Assembly (NCBI GenBank): GCA_030679025.1 | Contig: JAUXTV010000064.1 | Span: forward strand, 1-6,875 | Source: Candidatus Woesearchaeota archaeon | GTDB lineage: Archaea > Nanobdellota > Nanobdellia > SCGC-AAA011-G17 > UBA489 | DNA length: 6,875 bases | Direction of reading: 5' to 3' | Shown: in pieces, positions 1-5,735 of the stretch | Numbering within the stretch: position 1 is the first letter of the stretch | How the letters are laid out: each line of letters begins with the position of its first letter | Notes under the pieces: generated by a model | Told to the model about the DNA's origin: nothing | The model's database searches: none | The model's input: the letters and a program-made list of their open reading frames with translations, nothing else | Translations under genes and position numbers: made by a program

Positions 1-896
1 GCTCCAGTATTCAGACGATCGTCATAAGGGTGTGCGGCGCCATTAACGCCTTGTACATTAAATCTCGGATTTATCCAATCACCATTTCTGCCAGGACTAA
101 GAGTTTGTGCTGGAGTTTTGCTAACAATGGTGACAGGTTCAACAACATACCAGTCGCCGTTTGCAAATTGTCCGCATTCAGGGAAAGGAGATGCAAAGTT
201 CCAAGTAATTCCATATTGTGAAATAGAGCTGCAGGGAATATCTGGTCCGCTGCCAGGTTCACCACCACTACTAGAACCAGAAGATTCTCCCAAAGAAAGA
301 GGAGGAGAACTAATCAAAGAATCACCAGTAAGATCTGTATGTCCTGCTAAAGTAAAAGTAGTTGCAACATAAGTTGTCGAATCTGAAATGCTAAGTGTAG
401 TACGGAAGAGTGCTCGAAGAATATCGGTAAAGGGATTTTTGCGAACAGTGCTACTCGGAACATTCCAGGCAATTTGTGCAGTACTTTTATCAAATTGAGC
501 AGGAAGCTCTTCTAAAAATTGAGATTCTTTGTAAAAAGAAAGATAAATAATTTGTTTGTCACAATCGCCCTTTCCTTGAGCAGTTAAAAAAACTTCATCG
601 CCTGGAGAAGCTCGATCTGTATTCCATTGCAAAGAAGTTATAGTACAGGGAGTAGGCTTTACTACATCTGAAGGGCGTCGAATAAGAAGTGTAGGTTCAT
701 TGGAAGCAGGAGTAACGTCTGAAACCTCTCGTTCTGACCTAGAGCTCGTAACAGCTTCTCCTTGAATGACTGGAACAGCTTGCTCATCAGCAGAAGCATC
801 AGCCAAGAGCTTTCCATCAATATAAGTAAGACTAGAAACAGTAAATAAAGCACATAAAAATACTAAAAGCAAAAGCGCGAATAACCTCTTATTCAT
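1..896 (-). CDS. Secreted/surface protein with Ig-like and C-terminal NGDW domains (3' end cut by window edge)
   Basis: The frame is open from ATG at 896 to the left edge: 298 codons plus two bases, with no stop. Residues 5-22 are a hydrophobic signal or anchor segment after MNKR. Residues 23-80 are polar linker and contain GEAVT (46-50), the motif shared with neighbouring surface genes. Residues 83-185 look like a beta-sandwich: C84 and C112 could pair, and ASPGDEV is typical of Ig-like edges. A Gly/Ser/Glu linker (about 203-219) follows. From about 227 there is a second domain with GITWNF, CGQFANGDWYVVEPVTIV and a later YDDR. I recall similar GQF.NGDYW.VGPV patterns in large environmental surface proteins but cannot confirm a family. 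No enzyme motif is visible. The start is supported by the signal segment and by a TATA box 22 bases upstream. The C-terminus is missing, so total size and function are unknown. Confidence 0.82.
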   Translation of the reverse strand, partial: MNKRLFALLLLVFLCALFTVSSLTYIDGKLLADASADEQAVPVIQGEAVTSSRSEREVSDVTPASNEPTLLIRRPSDVVKPTPCTITSLQWNTDRASPGDEVFLTAQGKGDCDKQIIYLSFYKESQFLEELPAQFDKSTAQIAWNVPSSTVRKNPFTDILRALFRTTLSISDSTTYVATTFTLAGHTDLTGDSLISSPPLSLGESSGSSSGGEPGSGPDIPCSSISQYGITWNFASPFPECGQFANGDWYVVEPVTIVSKTPAQTLSPGRNGDWINPRFNVQGVNGAAHPYDDRLNTG

Positions 897-918
897 CTAA
901 AAAAGTCAGTAAAAGAGG

Positions 919-926
919 CTTATAAA
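919..926 (-). promoter_or_regulatory. TATA box (TTTATAAG) of the left-edge surface gene
   Basis: On the minus strand the octamer TTTATAAG ends exactly 22 bases before the ATG at 896. Archaeal transcription usually starts about 25-27 bases from the box centre, which places the start at or next to the A of the ATG. The mRNA is therefore predicted to be leaderless. No Shine-Dalgarno sequence is seen in the 22 bases between. Confidence 0.65.
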
Positions 927-935
927 TGTTGTTAA

Positions 936-953
936 ACTATGAAAAAGTAATAA
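936..953 (-). terminator. Possible T-rich terminator after the YkgJ-type gene
   Basis: Immediately after the TAG stop (954-956), the minus strand is T-rich and includes CTTTTTC (947-941). No stable hairpin accompanies it. Archaeal RNA polymerase can terminate on T-runs alone, but this run is short and lies just upstream of the next TATA box, so the call is tentative. Confidence 0.25.
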
Positions 954-1325
954 CTATTTCTTGCGTCGAGAAAGTTTTTTCGAAATGGGCTTCTTCTTTG
1001 CGGCATAATCTTTCATGGCTGCACAATATCTTTCTTCACCTTGAGAATAATGTCTTGGATATTGTCTGCAGATCTCAGGTCTTGAATCATAAATATTGCA
1101 AAGCCAGCCTTCTTTTGTTTTTCTGACATTTTTACAGGGAAAATCAAAGACTACTAAAGAGCTGTCTCCATGCTCTTCAACCCATATTTTATCAGTATCC
1201 AGCATTTTAAAACGATCAATCTCCCCGCTCCAGGGACCTTTTTTCTTGGGATAAGCGATCCAAAACTTAGTACAGCAATTGCCACAGTCTGCGCATTGTT
1301 TTTGAGTAGTAGGAATCTTTGACAT
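954..1325 (-). CDS. YkgJ-type CxxCxxCC cysteine-cluster protein
   Basis: A 123-residue protein of the YkgJ/CxxCxxCC family (PF03692), whose members probably bind zinc or an iron-sulfur cluster; the exact reaction is not established for most of them. The hallmark cysteines C11, C14, C17 and C18 (CADCGNCC) are present. C64, C76, C86 and C101 complete the usual set, in the contexts FPCKN, WLCNIYDSRPEICRQYP and YCAAM. Only the last 15-20 residues depart from the core: a strongly basic tail (KKKPISKKLSRRKK) that may contact nucleic acid or membrane. There is no signal peptide, so it is cytoplasmic, unlike its neighbours. The ATG at 1325 sits 22 bases from a TATA box. The family call is firm; the role is unknown. 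Confidence 0.9.
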   Translation of the reverse strand: MSKIPTTQKQCADCGNCCTKFWIAYPKKKGPWSGEIDRFKMLDTDKIWVEEHGDSSLVVFDFPCKNVRKTKEGWLCNIYDSRPEICRQYPRHYSQGEERYCAAMKDYAAKKKPISKKLSRRKK

Positions 1326-1347
1326 AAAAAGAGAGAAAGTTTTAGTG

Positions 1348-1355
1348 CTTTTAAA
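1348..1355 (-). promoter_or_regulatory. TATA box (TTTAAAAG) of the YkgJ-type gene
   Basis: The minus-strand octamer TTTAAAAG is separated by exactly 22 bases from the ATG at 1325, the same geometry as the left-edge gene. The intervening bases are pyrimidine-rich (CTTTCTCTCTTTTT) and cannot act as a Shine-Dalgarno site, so a leaderless transcript is predicted. Confidence 0.6.
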
Positions 1356-1413
1356 GATTCGTTTTAGGAAAATTGTGTAAAATGTTATTTCTAAATGTCA
1401 TAAGCCCATCGAT

Positions 1414-1572
1414 ATGCTGGTTGTCCAGTTGGGACATCTACAACAGAAAAATCCTAAAATTGATGTATCATGGATTGAAGGAAAAATAAGTGGAGTTATC
1501 TATTGTCTCATAGGAGATAGTTTTAGAAGAGCTTTGGCTGAAGAGTGGAAAAAAAGATATTACAACAAGTGA
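1414..1572 (+). CDS. Possible small protein or gene remnant, 52 residues
   Basis: This is the only rightward reading frame worth noting in the 277-base gap 1326-1602. The frame is open from 1381, after a TAA at 1378, and the first ATG is at 1414. The product begins MLVVQLGHLQQKNPK and ends in a charged helix-like stretch, FRRALAEEWKKRYYNK. Its composition is protein-like (mixed hydrophobic and charged, one Cys, W and Y present). However, no clear TATA box or Shine-Dalgarno site precedes the ATG. It may be the surviving 3' end of a decayed gene, a genuine small gene, or chance. I do not recognise the sequence. It is convergent with the cysteine-rich pair and divergent from the YkgJ-type gene. 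Confidence 0.35.
   Translation: MLVVQLGHLQQKNPKIDVSWIEGKISGVIYCLIGDSFRRALAEEWKKRYYNK
1549..1555 (-). terminator. Possible T7 terminator of the cysteine-rich gene pair
   Basis: The minus strand reads ATATCTTTTTTTCC about 50 bases past the TAA of the 152-residue gene. A T7 run without a hairpin is compatible with archaeal intrinsic termination. The same bases are Lys codons of the possible small rightward ORF, which offers another explanation. Confidence 0.3.
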
Positions 1573-1602
1573 TAAGTAGTCTAAATTGATAATATATTAA
1601 AT

Positions 1603-2061
1603 TTATGCTGGTAATTGTATTTTGGGAATGCACCTGATCTCACAAGAAGCAGCACAACTAGCAACAGATCCTATTCGAGGTTCAATGATGGGGCGTTGTC
1701 GTTCTGTACAAGAAAGTATTTCATTATAAGGTTGAGTTAATGCGGCGACACATCCCTTAGGACATTCAACTTGAGGAAAATTAGTTAATTGACAAGCATT
1801 TTTAATAGCCTGTACACTTATACTCGCGCAATGAACAGAACTATCGAAATCGCACTTGCTTCCCCAGTGAGGAGTCGCGTCTTTATCAGTAACTCTAAGA
1901 GTTTTTTTAATATTTCCGCAATTAACAGGAGCAACACCCGATGTAGCATCAGCAGTGGCATAGACATCATGGAGATAGGCGATAAAGAACAAGAAGAGTG
2001 GAAGAGAAAAAATAAATACTAAGAACAATTTACTGCGAGAAAAAGAAGTTAGAAAGCTCAT
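1603..2061 (-). CDS. Signal-anchored cysteine-rich secreted protein (152 aa), second of a coupled pair
   Basis: The N-terminus has a long hydrophobic segment (about residues 11-30) after MSFLTSFSRSK, which could be a signal peptide or a single anchor. The remaining ~115 residues contain ten cysteines (C48, 70, 78, 90, 100, 104, 118, 136, 140, 144). The even number suggests a disulfide-rich extracellular domain. The C-terminal CAASCEIRC matches in spacing the CEASCPLYC at the end of the gene directly upstream. A degenerate form of the locus motif (TSGVAPV, 40-46) follows the membrane segment. Its ATG overlaps the upstream TGA by one base (TGATG), so it is probably translated by coupling and needs no promoter. 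I recognise no family; toxin-like, adhesin-like or structural roles are all open. Confidence 0.85.
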   Translation of the reverse strand: MSFLTSFSRSKLFLVFIFSLPLFLFFIAYLHDVYATADATSGVAPVNCGNIKKTLRVTDKDATPHWGSKCDFDSSVHCASISVQAIKNACQLTNFPQVECPKGCVAALTQPYNEILSCTERQRPIIEPRIGSVASCAASCEIRCIPKIQLPA

Positions 2062-2693
2062 CAGATTTCAACCTCACTACAATAGAGTGGACAAGAAGCT
2101 TCGCAAGTGAGAATGATTCCTTTGATAAGTTTACCGACTTGAGTGCCATCAGGACGTGTTCTTATAGTACCATCAGGATTATACTCAGGTTCAAATACTT
2201 GGCTTGGTTGGCATTGACCATTATTATTTGCTCCAGCAGCTACTCCAGCGCTTCCTTCACATTTGTAGTTAGGACCATGCGCAGGTTTGAGACCCTCACA
2301 TTTTGATATGCTATCAAGACATGCTTTGTTAGTATCTTCAACAACTTTTTTACAGAATTCTTTCAAAAGATTTGCGACACCCCCAGTATTACAGGTCTTC
2401 CCAGGGATAAAGCCATACACTCCGCACGTAACTGAAACATCACAAGGACATTTTCCATCACAATGGTCCATGTCTACTTCACAATCAGAATCAGGAAGAT
2501 CGCCAGTTCCTGTAACTGCTGAATCTGTAGTCCCTGTTTGTTGTTGTACTGGTGAACTAACAGCACGAACACCGCTACGGTCAGTGATTGCTTGTCCAGA
2601 CAATCGTTGATAAGAAAAAAATGAAATTAAAAGAATGACAAAAATAAGAGAAAGTAATAAGAAAGTTTGTTGTGATGTCTTTTTTTTCTGCAT
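2061..2693 (-). CDS. Signal-anchored cysteine-rich secreted protein (210 aa), first of a coupled pair
   Basis: Residues 3-9 are basic/polar (KKKTSQQ) and 10-27 strongly hydrophobic: a type II anchor or signal sequence. Directly after it comes LSGQAITD (31-38), the locus motif. A Ser/Thr/Gly linker (about 40-68) leads to a domain with fourteen cysteines between 71 and 205, including a compact block CEVDMDHCDGKCPCD (71-85). The C-terminus has the C-x3-C-x3-C signature CEASCPLYC (197-205), shared with the following gene, and a segment NPDGTIRTRPDGTQ (172-185) resembling a short turn repeat. The even cysteine count fits disulfides outside the cell. The ATG at 2693 is 22 bases from a TATA box. Codons 3-5 lie in an A8 run, a possible slippage site. 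The function is not recognisable from sequence. Confidence 0.87.
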   Translation of the reverse strand: MQKKKTSQQTFLLLSLIFVILLISFFSYQRLSGQAITDRSGVRAVSSPVQQQTGTTDSAVTGTGDLPDSDCEVDMDHCDGKCPCDVSVTCGVYGFIPGKTCNTGGVANLLKEFCKKVVEDTNKACLDSISKCEGLKPAHGPNYKCEGSAGVAAGANNNGQCQPSQVFEPEYNPDGTIRTRPDGTQVGKLIKGIILTCEASCPLYCSEVEI

Positions 2694-2715
2694 ATTAAAT
2701 CATCTCCAGAACAAA

Positions 2716-2723
2716 TATATAAA
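2716..2723 (-). promoter_or_regulatory. TATA box (TTTATATA) of the cysteine-rich gene pair
   Basis: TTTATATA on the minus strand lies between the stop of the 929-residue gene (TGA, 2735-2733) and the ATG at 2693, with exactly 22 bases to the ATG. The pair therefore has its own promoter and does not depend only on readthrough. A GGAG (2706-2703) lies in the spacer. With the predicted start at the ATG it would not be in the mRNA made from this promoter, but it could act as a ribosome site on readthrough transcripts from the upstream gene. Confidence 0.65.
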
Positions 2724-2732
2724 CATTGCTGA

Positions 2733-5522
2733 TCATAAGTAGACAGCAACTCCATTTGGTCTCACAGTGACATCATCACCCTCATTATCTTTGATACTCA
2801 ATAAGTATGTCAATTTCCAAGCATCACGTACTCCAAGAGTCATTGGTGAATAATAATAAGTATAGATACGCCCAGTATTGTCAGTGACTGAACTTCTACG
2901 TCCGTAAGTATCATAATGATAAGTATAAATTAATGTTCGTTCTGCAGTGCCATCACCATTGTAATCAACTGTATAAGTAGTGGATTGTAATTTTGAATCT
3001 GTTGTATAGACATTCGTAGTTGATGTGGTATAACGTTGTTCATTCGGATCTGTGACAACAGTAAAAATATCTGTTGTTCTGTCTGCGCTGATGGTATGAG
3101 TAATCACATAAGTACTATAGGGTGGCAAATCACTCGAAAGAGGTGAAGAATTCTTTGAACGTAAAAAGATTGCTCTCAAGAAAGAATGTTGTAAAAAGGG
3201 AAGAGTTTCATGCACTCGAACACCCACATAACGATCGTTATAAATATCATCTTCTGGAAGGTCAAAAGGAGTAAAAATCATCTTGTTCGCGCGTAGTCCT
3301 GGATATTGTGAATTAATTTGTGAAAGTTTTCCTGTGGAATCGTACATATAAGTTTCTTGAAAGCCCTTAGTATCAGATAGGGATTGGAGTTTATTATTGG
3401 CGTCATGAGTATAAGTAGTGGTTACACCATCTAATGTGATAACAAGAGGTTCGAATGGTGCACGTTTGAAAGTTCCTTGTGCTGTTTTTCCAAGATTATT
3501 AAAATAGGTCATCGTAACAGAATCAGTCGGCGTTCCCGATCTAAAGGTCCATTGTTCTGTCGTAAGAATATTTGTGACCGCGGCTCCAGTTATACCACCC
3601 TTTCTACGTAATGGTACACAAGTACAAGTATTTGCAATGTTAGTACATGTCTCAGTTGCTAGACAACCAGAAGGGTTTACTCCAGGATCACATGCTTCTC
3701 CTTGACCTTTGACACCATCGCCACAAACATTAGGCTGACAAACACAAGCAGCAGTGCAATATTGTCCAGCAGGACATGGTGGATTGCCAGCAGTTACACA
3801 AGCATTGCCACTGCAAGTGCTAGGAGTGCCTCCAGGAGTAATAGGTGCTGGTTTTGATGATTGGGATCTTTGTTGAAGAAGTCTCAATAACCATTGGAAG
3901 AGGGAAGTAGATGGACGTGAACCACCAGTTATAGGAGCTCCCTCTAATCGTGTTGCTCTAGTACCGCAATTATAGCTGAAAGCCATATCCATATATTTAG
4001 GACCACATTTGCCCATAAATTTAAATCGGAAAGCACCAGTAATAACTGAGCCCGGAGGATATTGCTGGCAAAAATTAGTGAAGTCAAATAAAACCTCATC
4101 ATCTTGACCTTCTTTAACACTGTTGACATAATACTGCACTAAGTTGCTTACATCTTGGCCTAGCTCATCCATAAAAGCTGCTGCTTGAAGTCCTACATTA
4201 TCTCCTGGTGCAGGGGGGCCAACTGGTCCAGGCTGCCCTGAAAAGTCTGGAGAAACATCCATATAAACTTTGCCAATATTACGGTTTCCAGTACTAAATC
4301 CCTTGATAGTAGGTATTGCTGGAAGTGTGTTGTCTCTGCATGCGGTAATTGGTCCTGTCGGTGTGAATGGATTTTCTTTTTTATCATTGACTATTCCTTC
4401 AGGAATAAGACCCCCTGTTTTCGGGCAAGGTCTTAGGTACATATTTAGACAAGCTCTTAGAGCCTCATTTGCGTATCTTGCGTTGTCCGCTGGAGTAAGT
4501 CCATCTATTACTGCATTTACTTGATCTTCGCTTAATGTTTTTAGATTTCCAGTATTTTGAGCGTTTAGTTGATCAGTTGCAATTCCAATTGCCAAGACAA
4601 CAGTTGAGGCTGCAACACCTCTTGCTACGGCTGAAGCAATATTGGGAGTTACTGCAGCTAGTGTTGATGTAGTTAAAATAGCTGTTCTAGTTGATACAGA
4701 TGCAATAGGAATTATCGGAGCAGTGCGACTATAAATAGAAATTATTCTTCCACCAGTACTAACAGCTGTGCCTACACATCCTAACGTTCTTATACTAAGA
4801 ACAACTAAACCACCAGTAAGAACTGAGGCTGCGAATATACCCAAACCATATAAAATTTCCCCAACGTGATCTACAGGTAAGGGTACATGTGTGACAGGTG
4901 TAAAGCAAGTGTCTAAGTCTAGGTTAACATTTTCTGGAGATTTGGAAAAGGGGTTGTTAACTAACCTGGGAAATTGATCCTTTCGATCATAGTTTATGCG
5001 TTTAAATTGCTTTAGTGCTCTTTCATACGGCTCACTTAGTGGATTATAACCATTAGGATCATCCATACAAAGACTGAAATACATTTGTATCATTTCCTTC
5101 ATCAAAAGAAAATATTGTTCTTCTATATATCCCCCACGCGAAGGACTATTATACTCCCCCCATGCAACATAAATTGTTGTCTTTTCAAAATTAATATAGC
5201 TCTCCACAAGTCTTGAAAAAAGCGCAACTCGCTCAGGACATTTTTTGGCATTTCCTAAATACTCAAATTCTTCTCGAATATCTATAAGATCTCCTAGTGG
5301 ATCAGTGCTCGAAGTAGCATCAGTAACAGCTAAACCAGTAGGAGTTAAAAGTGAAGAGTCTTCAGGAGGAGAAGATAATGAAGGTTCCTCAGTAGATATT
5401 GGGGATGATGTTGCAGACTCTACAGATAAAGAAGTTTGTAACGAGCTCGTAGTTGAGAAAAAACCCATTAAGAGAATTAAAAAAGTAGCAATAAAAATAT
5501 GTCGCTCTTGTCTAAACACCAT
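2733..5522 (-). CDS. Large surface protein with EGF/DUF4215-like cysteine block and YD (RHS-type) repeats, 929 aa
   Basis: The start is set at ATG 5522. It gives a clean signal or anchor (residues 8-23 after MVFRQERH), and a TATA box lies just upstream, inside the frame that an earlier ATG at 5612 would use. Order: Ser/Thr/Pro/Glu-rich linker (24-60); locus motif TPTGLAVTD (60-68); helical, mostly polar region (75-200); hydrophobic stretches at about 221-244 and 299-316 that may be membrane segments; an unrecognised region (318-540) with a short collagen-like GQPGPVGPP (429-437); a cysteine-rich block (570-637) with EGF-like spacing and CGDGVKGQGEACDPG, typical of DUF4215/Myxococcus-type repeats; a second motif ITGAAVTN (644-651); and a C-terminal part with YD-type units near 703-737 (TYTHDANNKLQS, YMYDSTGKLSQI) and 862-892 (YTYHYDTYGRRSSVTDNTGR). 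DYNGDGTAE (853-861) resembles a calcium loop. YD repeats form carbohydrate-binding beta shells in RHS/teneurin proteins. There are few repeats, and no RHS core end motif or toxin tip is visible. Probable role: adhesion or surface contact (inference). Confidence 0.9.
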   Translation of the reverse strand: MVFRQERHIFIATFLILLMGFFSTTSSLQTSLSVESATSSPISTEEPSLSSPPEDSSLLTPTGLAVTDATSSTDPLGDLIDIREEFEYLGNAKKCPERVALFSRLVESYINFEKTTIYVAWGEYNSPSRGGYIEEQYFLLMKEMIQMYFSLCMDDPNGYNPLSEPYERALKQFKRINYDRKDQFPRLVNNPFSKSPENVNLDLDTCFTPVTHVPLPVDHVGEILYGLGIFAASVLTGGLVVLSIRTLGCVGTAVSTGGRIISIYSRTAPIIPIASVSTRTAILTTSTLAAVTPNIASAVARGVAASTVVLAIGIATDQLNAQNTGNLKTLSEDQVNAVIDGLTPADNARYANEALRACLNMYLRPCPKTGGLIPEGIVNDKKENPFTPTGPITACRDNTLPAIPTIKGFSTGNRNIGKVYMDVSPDFSGQPGPVGPPAPGDNVGLQAAAFMDELGQDVSNLVQYYVNSVKEGQDDEVLFDFTNFCQQYPPGSVITGAFRFKFMGKCGPKYMDMAFSYNCGTRATRLEGAPITGGSRPSTSLFQWLLRLLQQRSQSSKPAPITPGGTPSTCSGNACVTAGNPPCPAGQYCTAACVCQPNVCGDGVKGQGEACDPGVNPSGCLATETCTNIANTCTCVPLRRKGGITGAAVTNILTTEQWTFRSGTPTDSVTMTYFNNLGKTAQGTFKRAPFEPLVITLDGVTTTYTHDANNKLQSLSDTKGFQETYMYDSTGKLSQINSQYPGLRANKMIFTPFDLPEDDIYNDRYVGVRVHETLPFLQHSFLRAIFLRSKNSSPLSSDLPPYSTYVITHTISADRTTDIFTVVTDPNEQRYTTSTTNVYTTDSKLQSTTYTVDYNGDGTAERTLIYTYHYDTYGRRSSVTDNTGRIYTYYYSPMTLGVRDAWKLTYLLSIKDNEGDDVTVRPNGVAVYL

Positions 5523-5528
5523 CTTTCT

Positions 5529-5538
5529 AAAAAAAAAA
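5529..5538 (-). repeat. T10 homopolymer in the promoter spacer of the large surface gene
   Basis: Ten A on the plus strand (T on the minus) sit between the TATA box at 5551-5558 and the ATG at 5522. Length change by slippage would alter TATA-to-start spacing and so could vary expression of the surface protein. There is no direct evidence of variation in this single sequence. Confidence 0.8.
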
Positions 5539-5550
5539 CGGAATAAGAGA

Positions 5551-5558
5551 TATATATA
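5551..5558 (-). promoter_or_regulatory. TATA-like element of the large surface gene
   Basis: The minus strand reads CTATATGTATATATATCTC here, and the best octamer is TATATATA (5558-5551). It is 28 bases from the ATG at 5522, predicting a leader of about six bases. It lies downstream of the alternative ATG at 5612 and so argues for the later start. The exact register within the TA run is uncertain. Confidence 0.5.
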
Positions 5559-5703
5559 CATATAGGTATTAGAAAATATATGTTCAAGAAAAGAGGTAAA
5601 AACAGTGTACATAGACTATTCTGGAAAATTGCAAAAGCGCGGATAGACAGCGACTCCTAAAAGAAAAAGAGAGGTATATCAGCTAAAAAGAGCGATAGAA
5701 AGT

Positions 5704-5711
5704 TTTATATA
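5704..5711 (+). promoter_or_regulatory. TATA box (TTTATATA) of the AbiE module
   Basis: TTTATATA on the plus strand is 24 bases before the AbiEi ATG at 5736. The predicted transcription start is at about 5732-5735, giving a nearly leaderless message. It faces away from the surface-gene promoter at 5551-5558, so the ~213-base gap 5523-5735 is a divergent promoter region. Between the two TATA boxes I see only AT- and A-rich sequence. Confidence 0.6.
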
Positions 5712-5713
5712 CT

Positions 5714-5734
5714 TTATTCCTTCTAAAGGAAGAA
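5714..5734 (+). promoter_or_regulatory. Inverted repeat, candidate AbiEi operator
   Basis: TTCCTT (5717-5722), CTA, AAGGAA (5726-5731) is a perfect six-base inverted repeat. It extends to nine-base arms with one mismatch (TTaTTCCTT / AAGGAAgAA, 5714-5734). It covers the interval between the TATA box and the start codon and overlaps the predicted transcription start, an ideal place for a repressor. In bacteria AbiEi proteins bind inverted repeats in their own promoter and repress it; applying this here is inference. The AAGGAA half could instead be a Shine-Dalgarno site if transcription starts further upstream. Confidence 0.5.
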
Positions 5735-5735
5735 T

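Noticed and set aside
118..372. Rightward 84-codon frame near the left edge
   Set aside because: Antisense to the left-edge surface protein, whose signal peptide, domains and promoter are convincing.
1582..1605. TAAATT...AATTTA inverted repeat at the end of the 152-residue gene
   Set aside because: Six-base AT-only arms with a 12-base loop would be too weak for a meaningful hairpin and are expected by chance in AT-rich sequence.
2287..2610. Rightward 107-codon frame opposite the 210-residue gene
   Set aside because: Antisense shadow of a well-supported cysteine-rich gene; no TATA box and no recognisable protein features.
2733..3640. Toxin-tipped RHS protein with immunity genes downstream
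   Set aside because: The protein ends soon after the YD units without a recognisable RHS core end motif or toxin domain, and the next two genes encode secreted cysteine-rich proteins rather than typical cytoplasmic immunity proteins.
5245..5565. Rightward 106-codon frame opposite the start of the large surface gene
   Set aside because: It is antisense to the Ser/Thr/Glu-rich linker and signal region, and its Ser/Glu/Asp- and Lys-rich product mirrors that composition. No promoter is seen.
5523..5612. Upstream ATG at 5612 adding 30 residues to the large surface protein
   Set aside because: The extra stretch is read through the TATA element and the T10 tract, has odd composition, and would put a long hydrophobic/aromatic segment before the proper signal. 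No TATA box fits the 5612 start.
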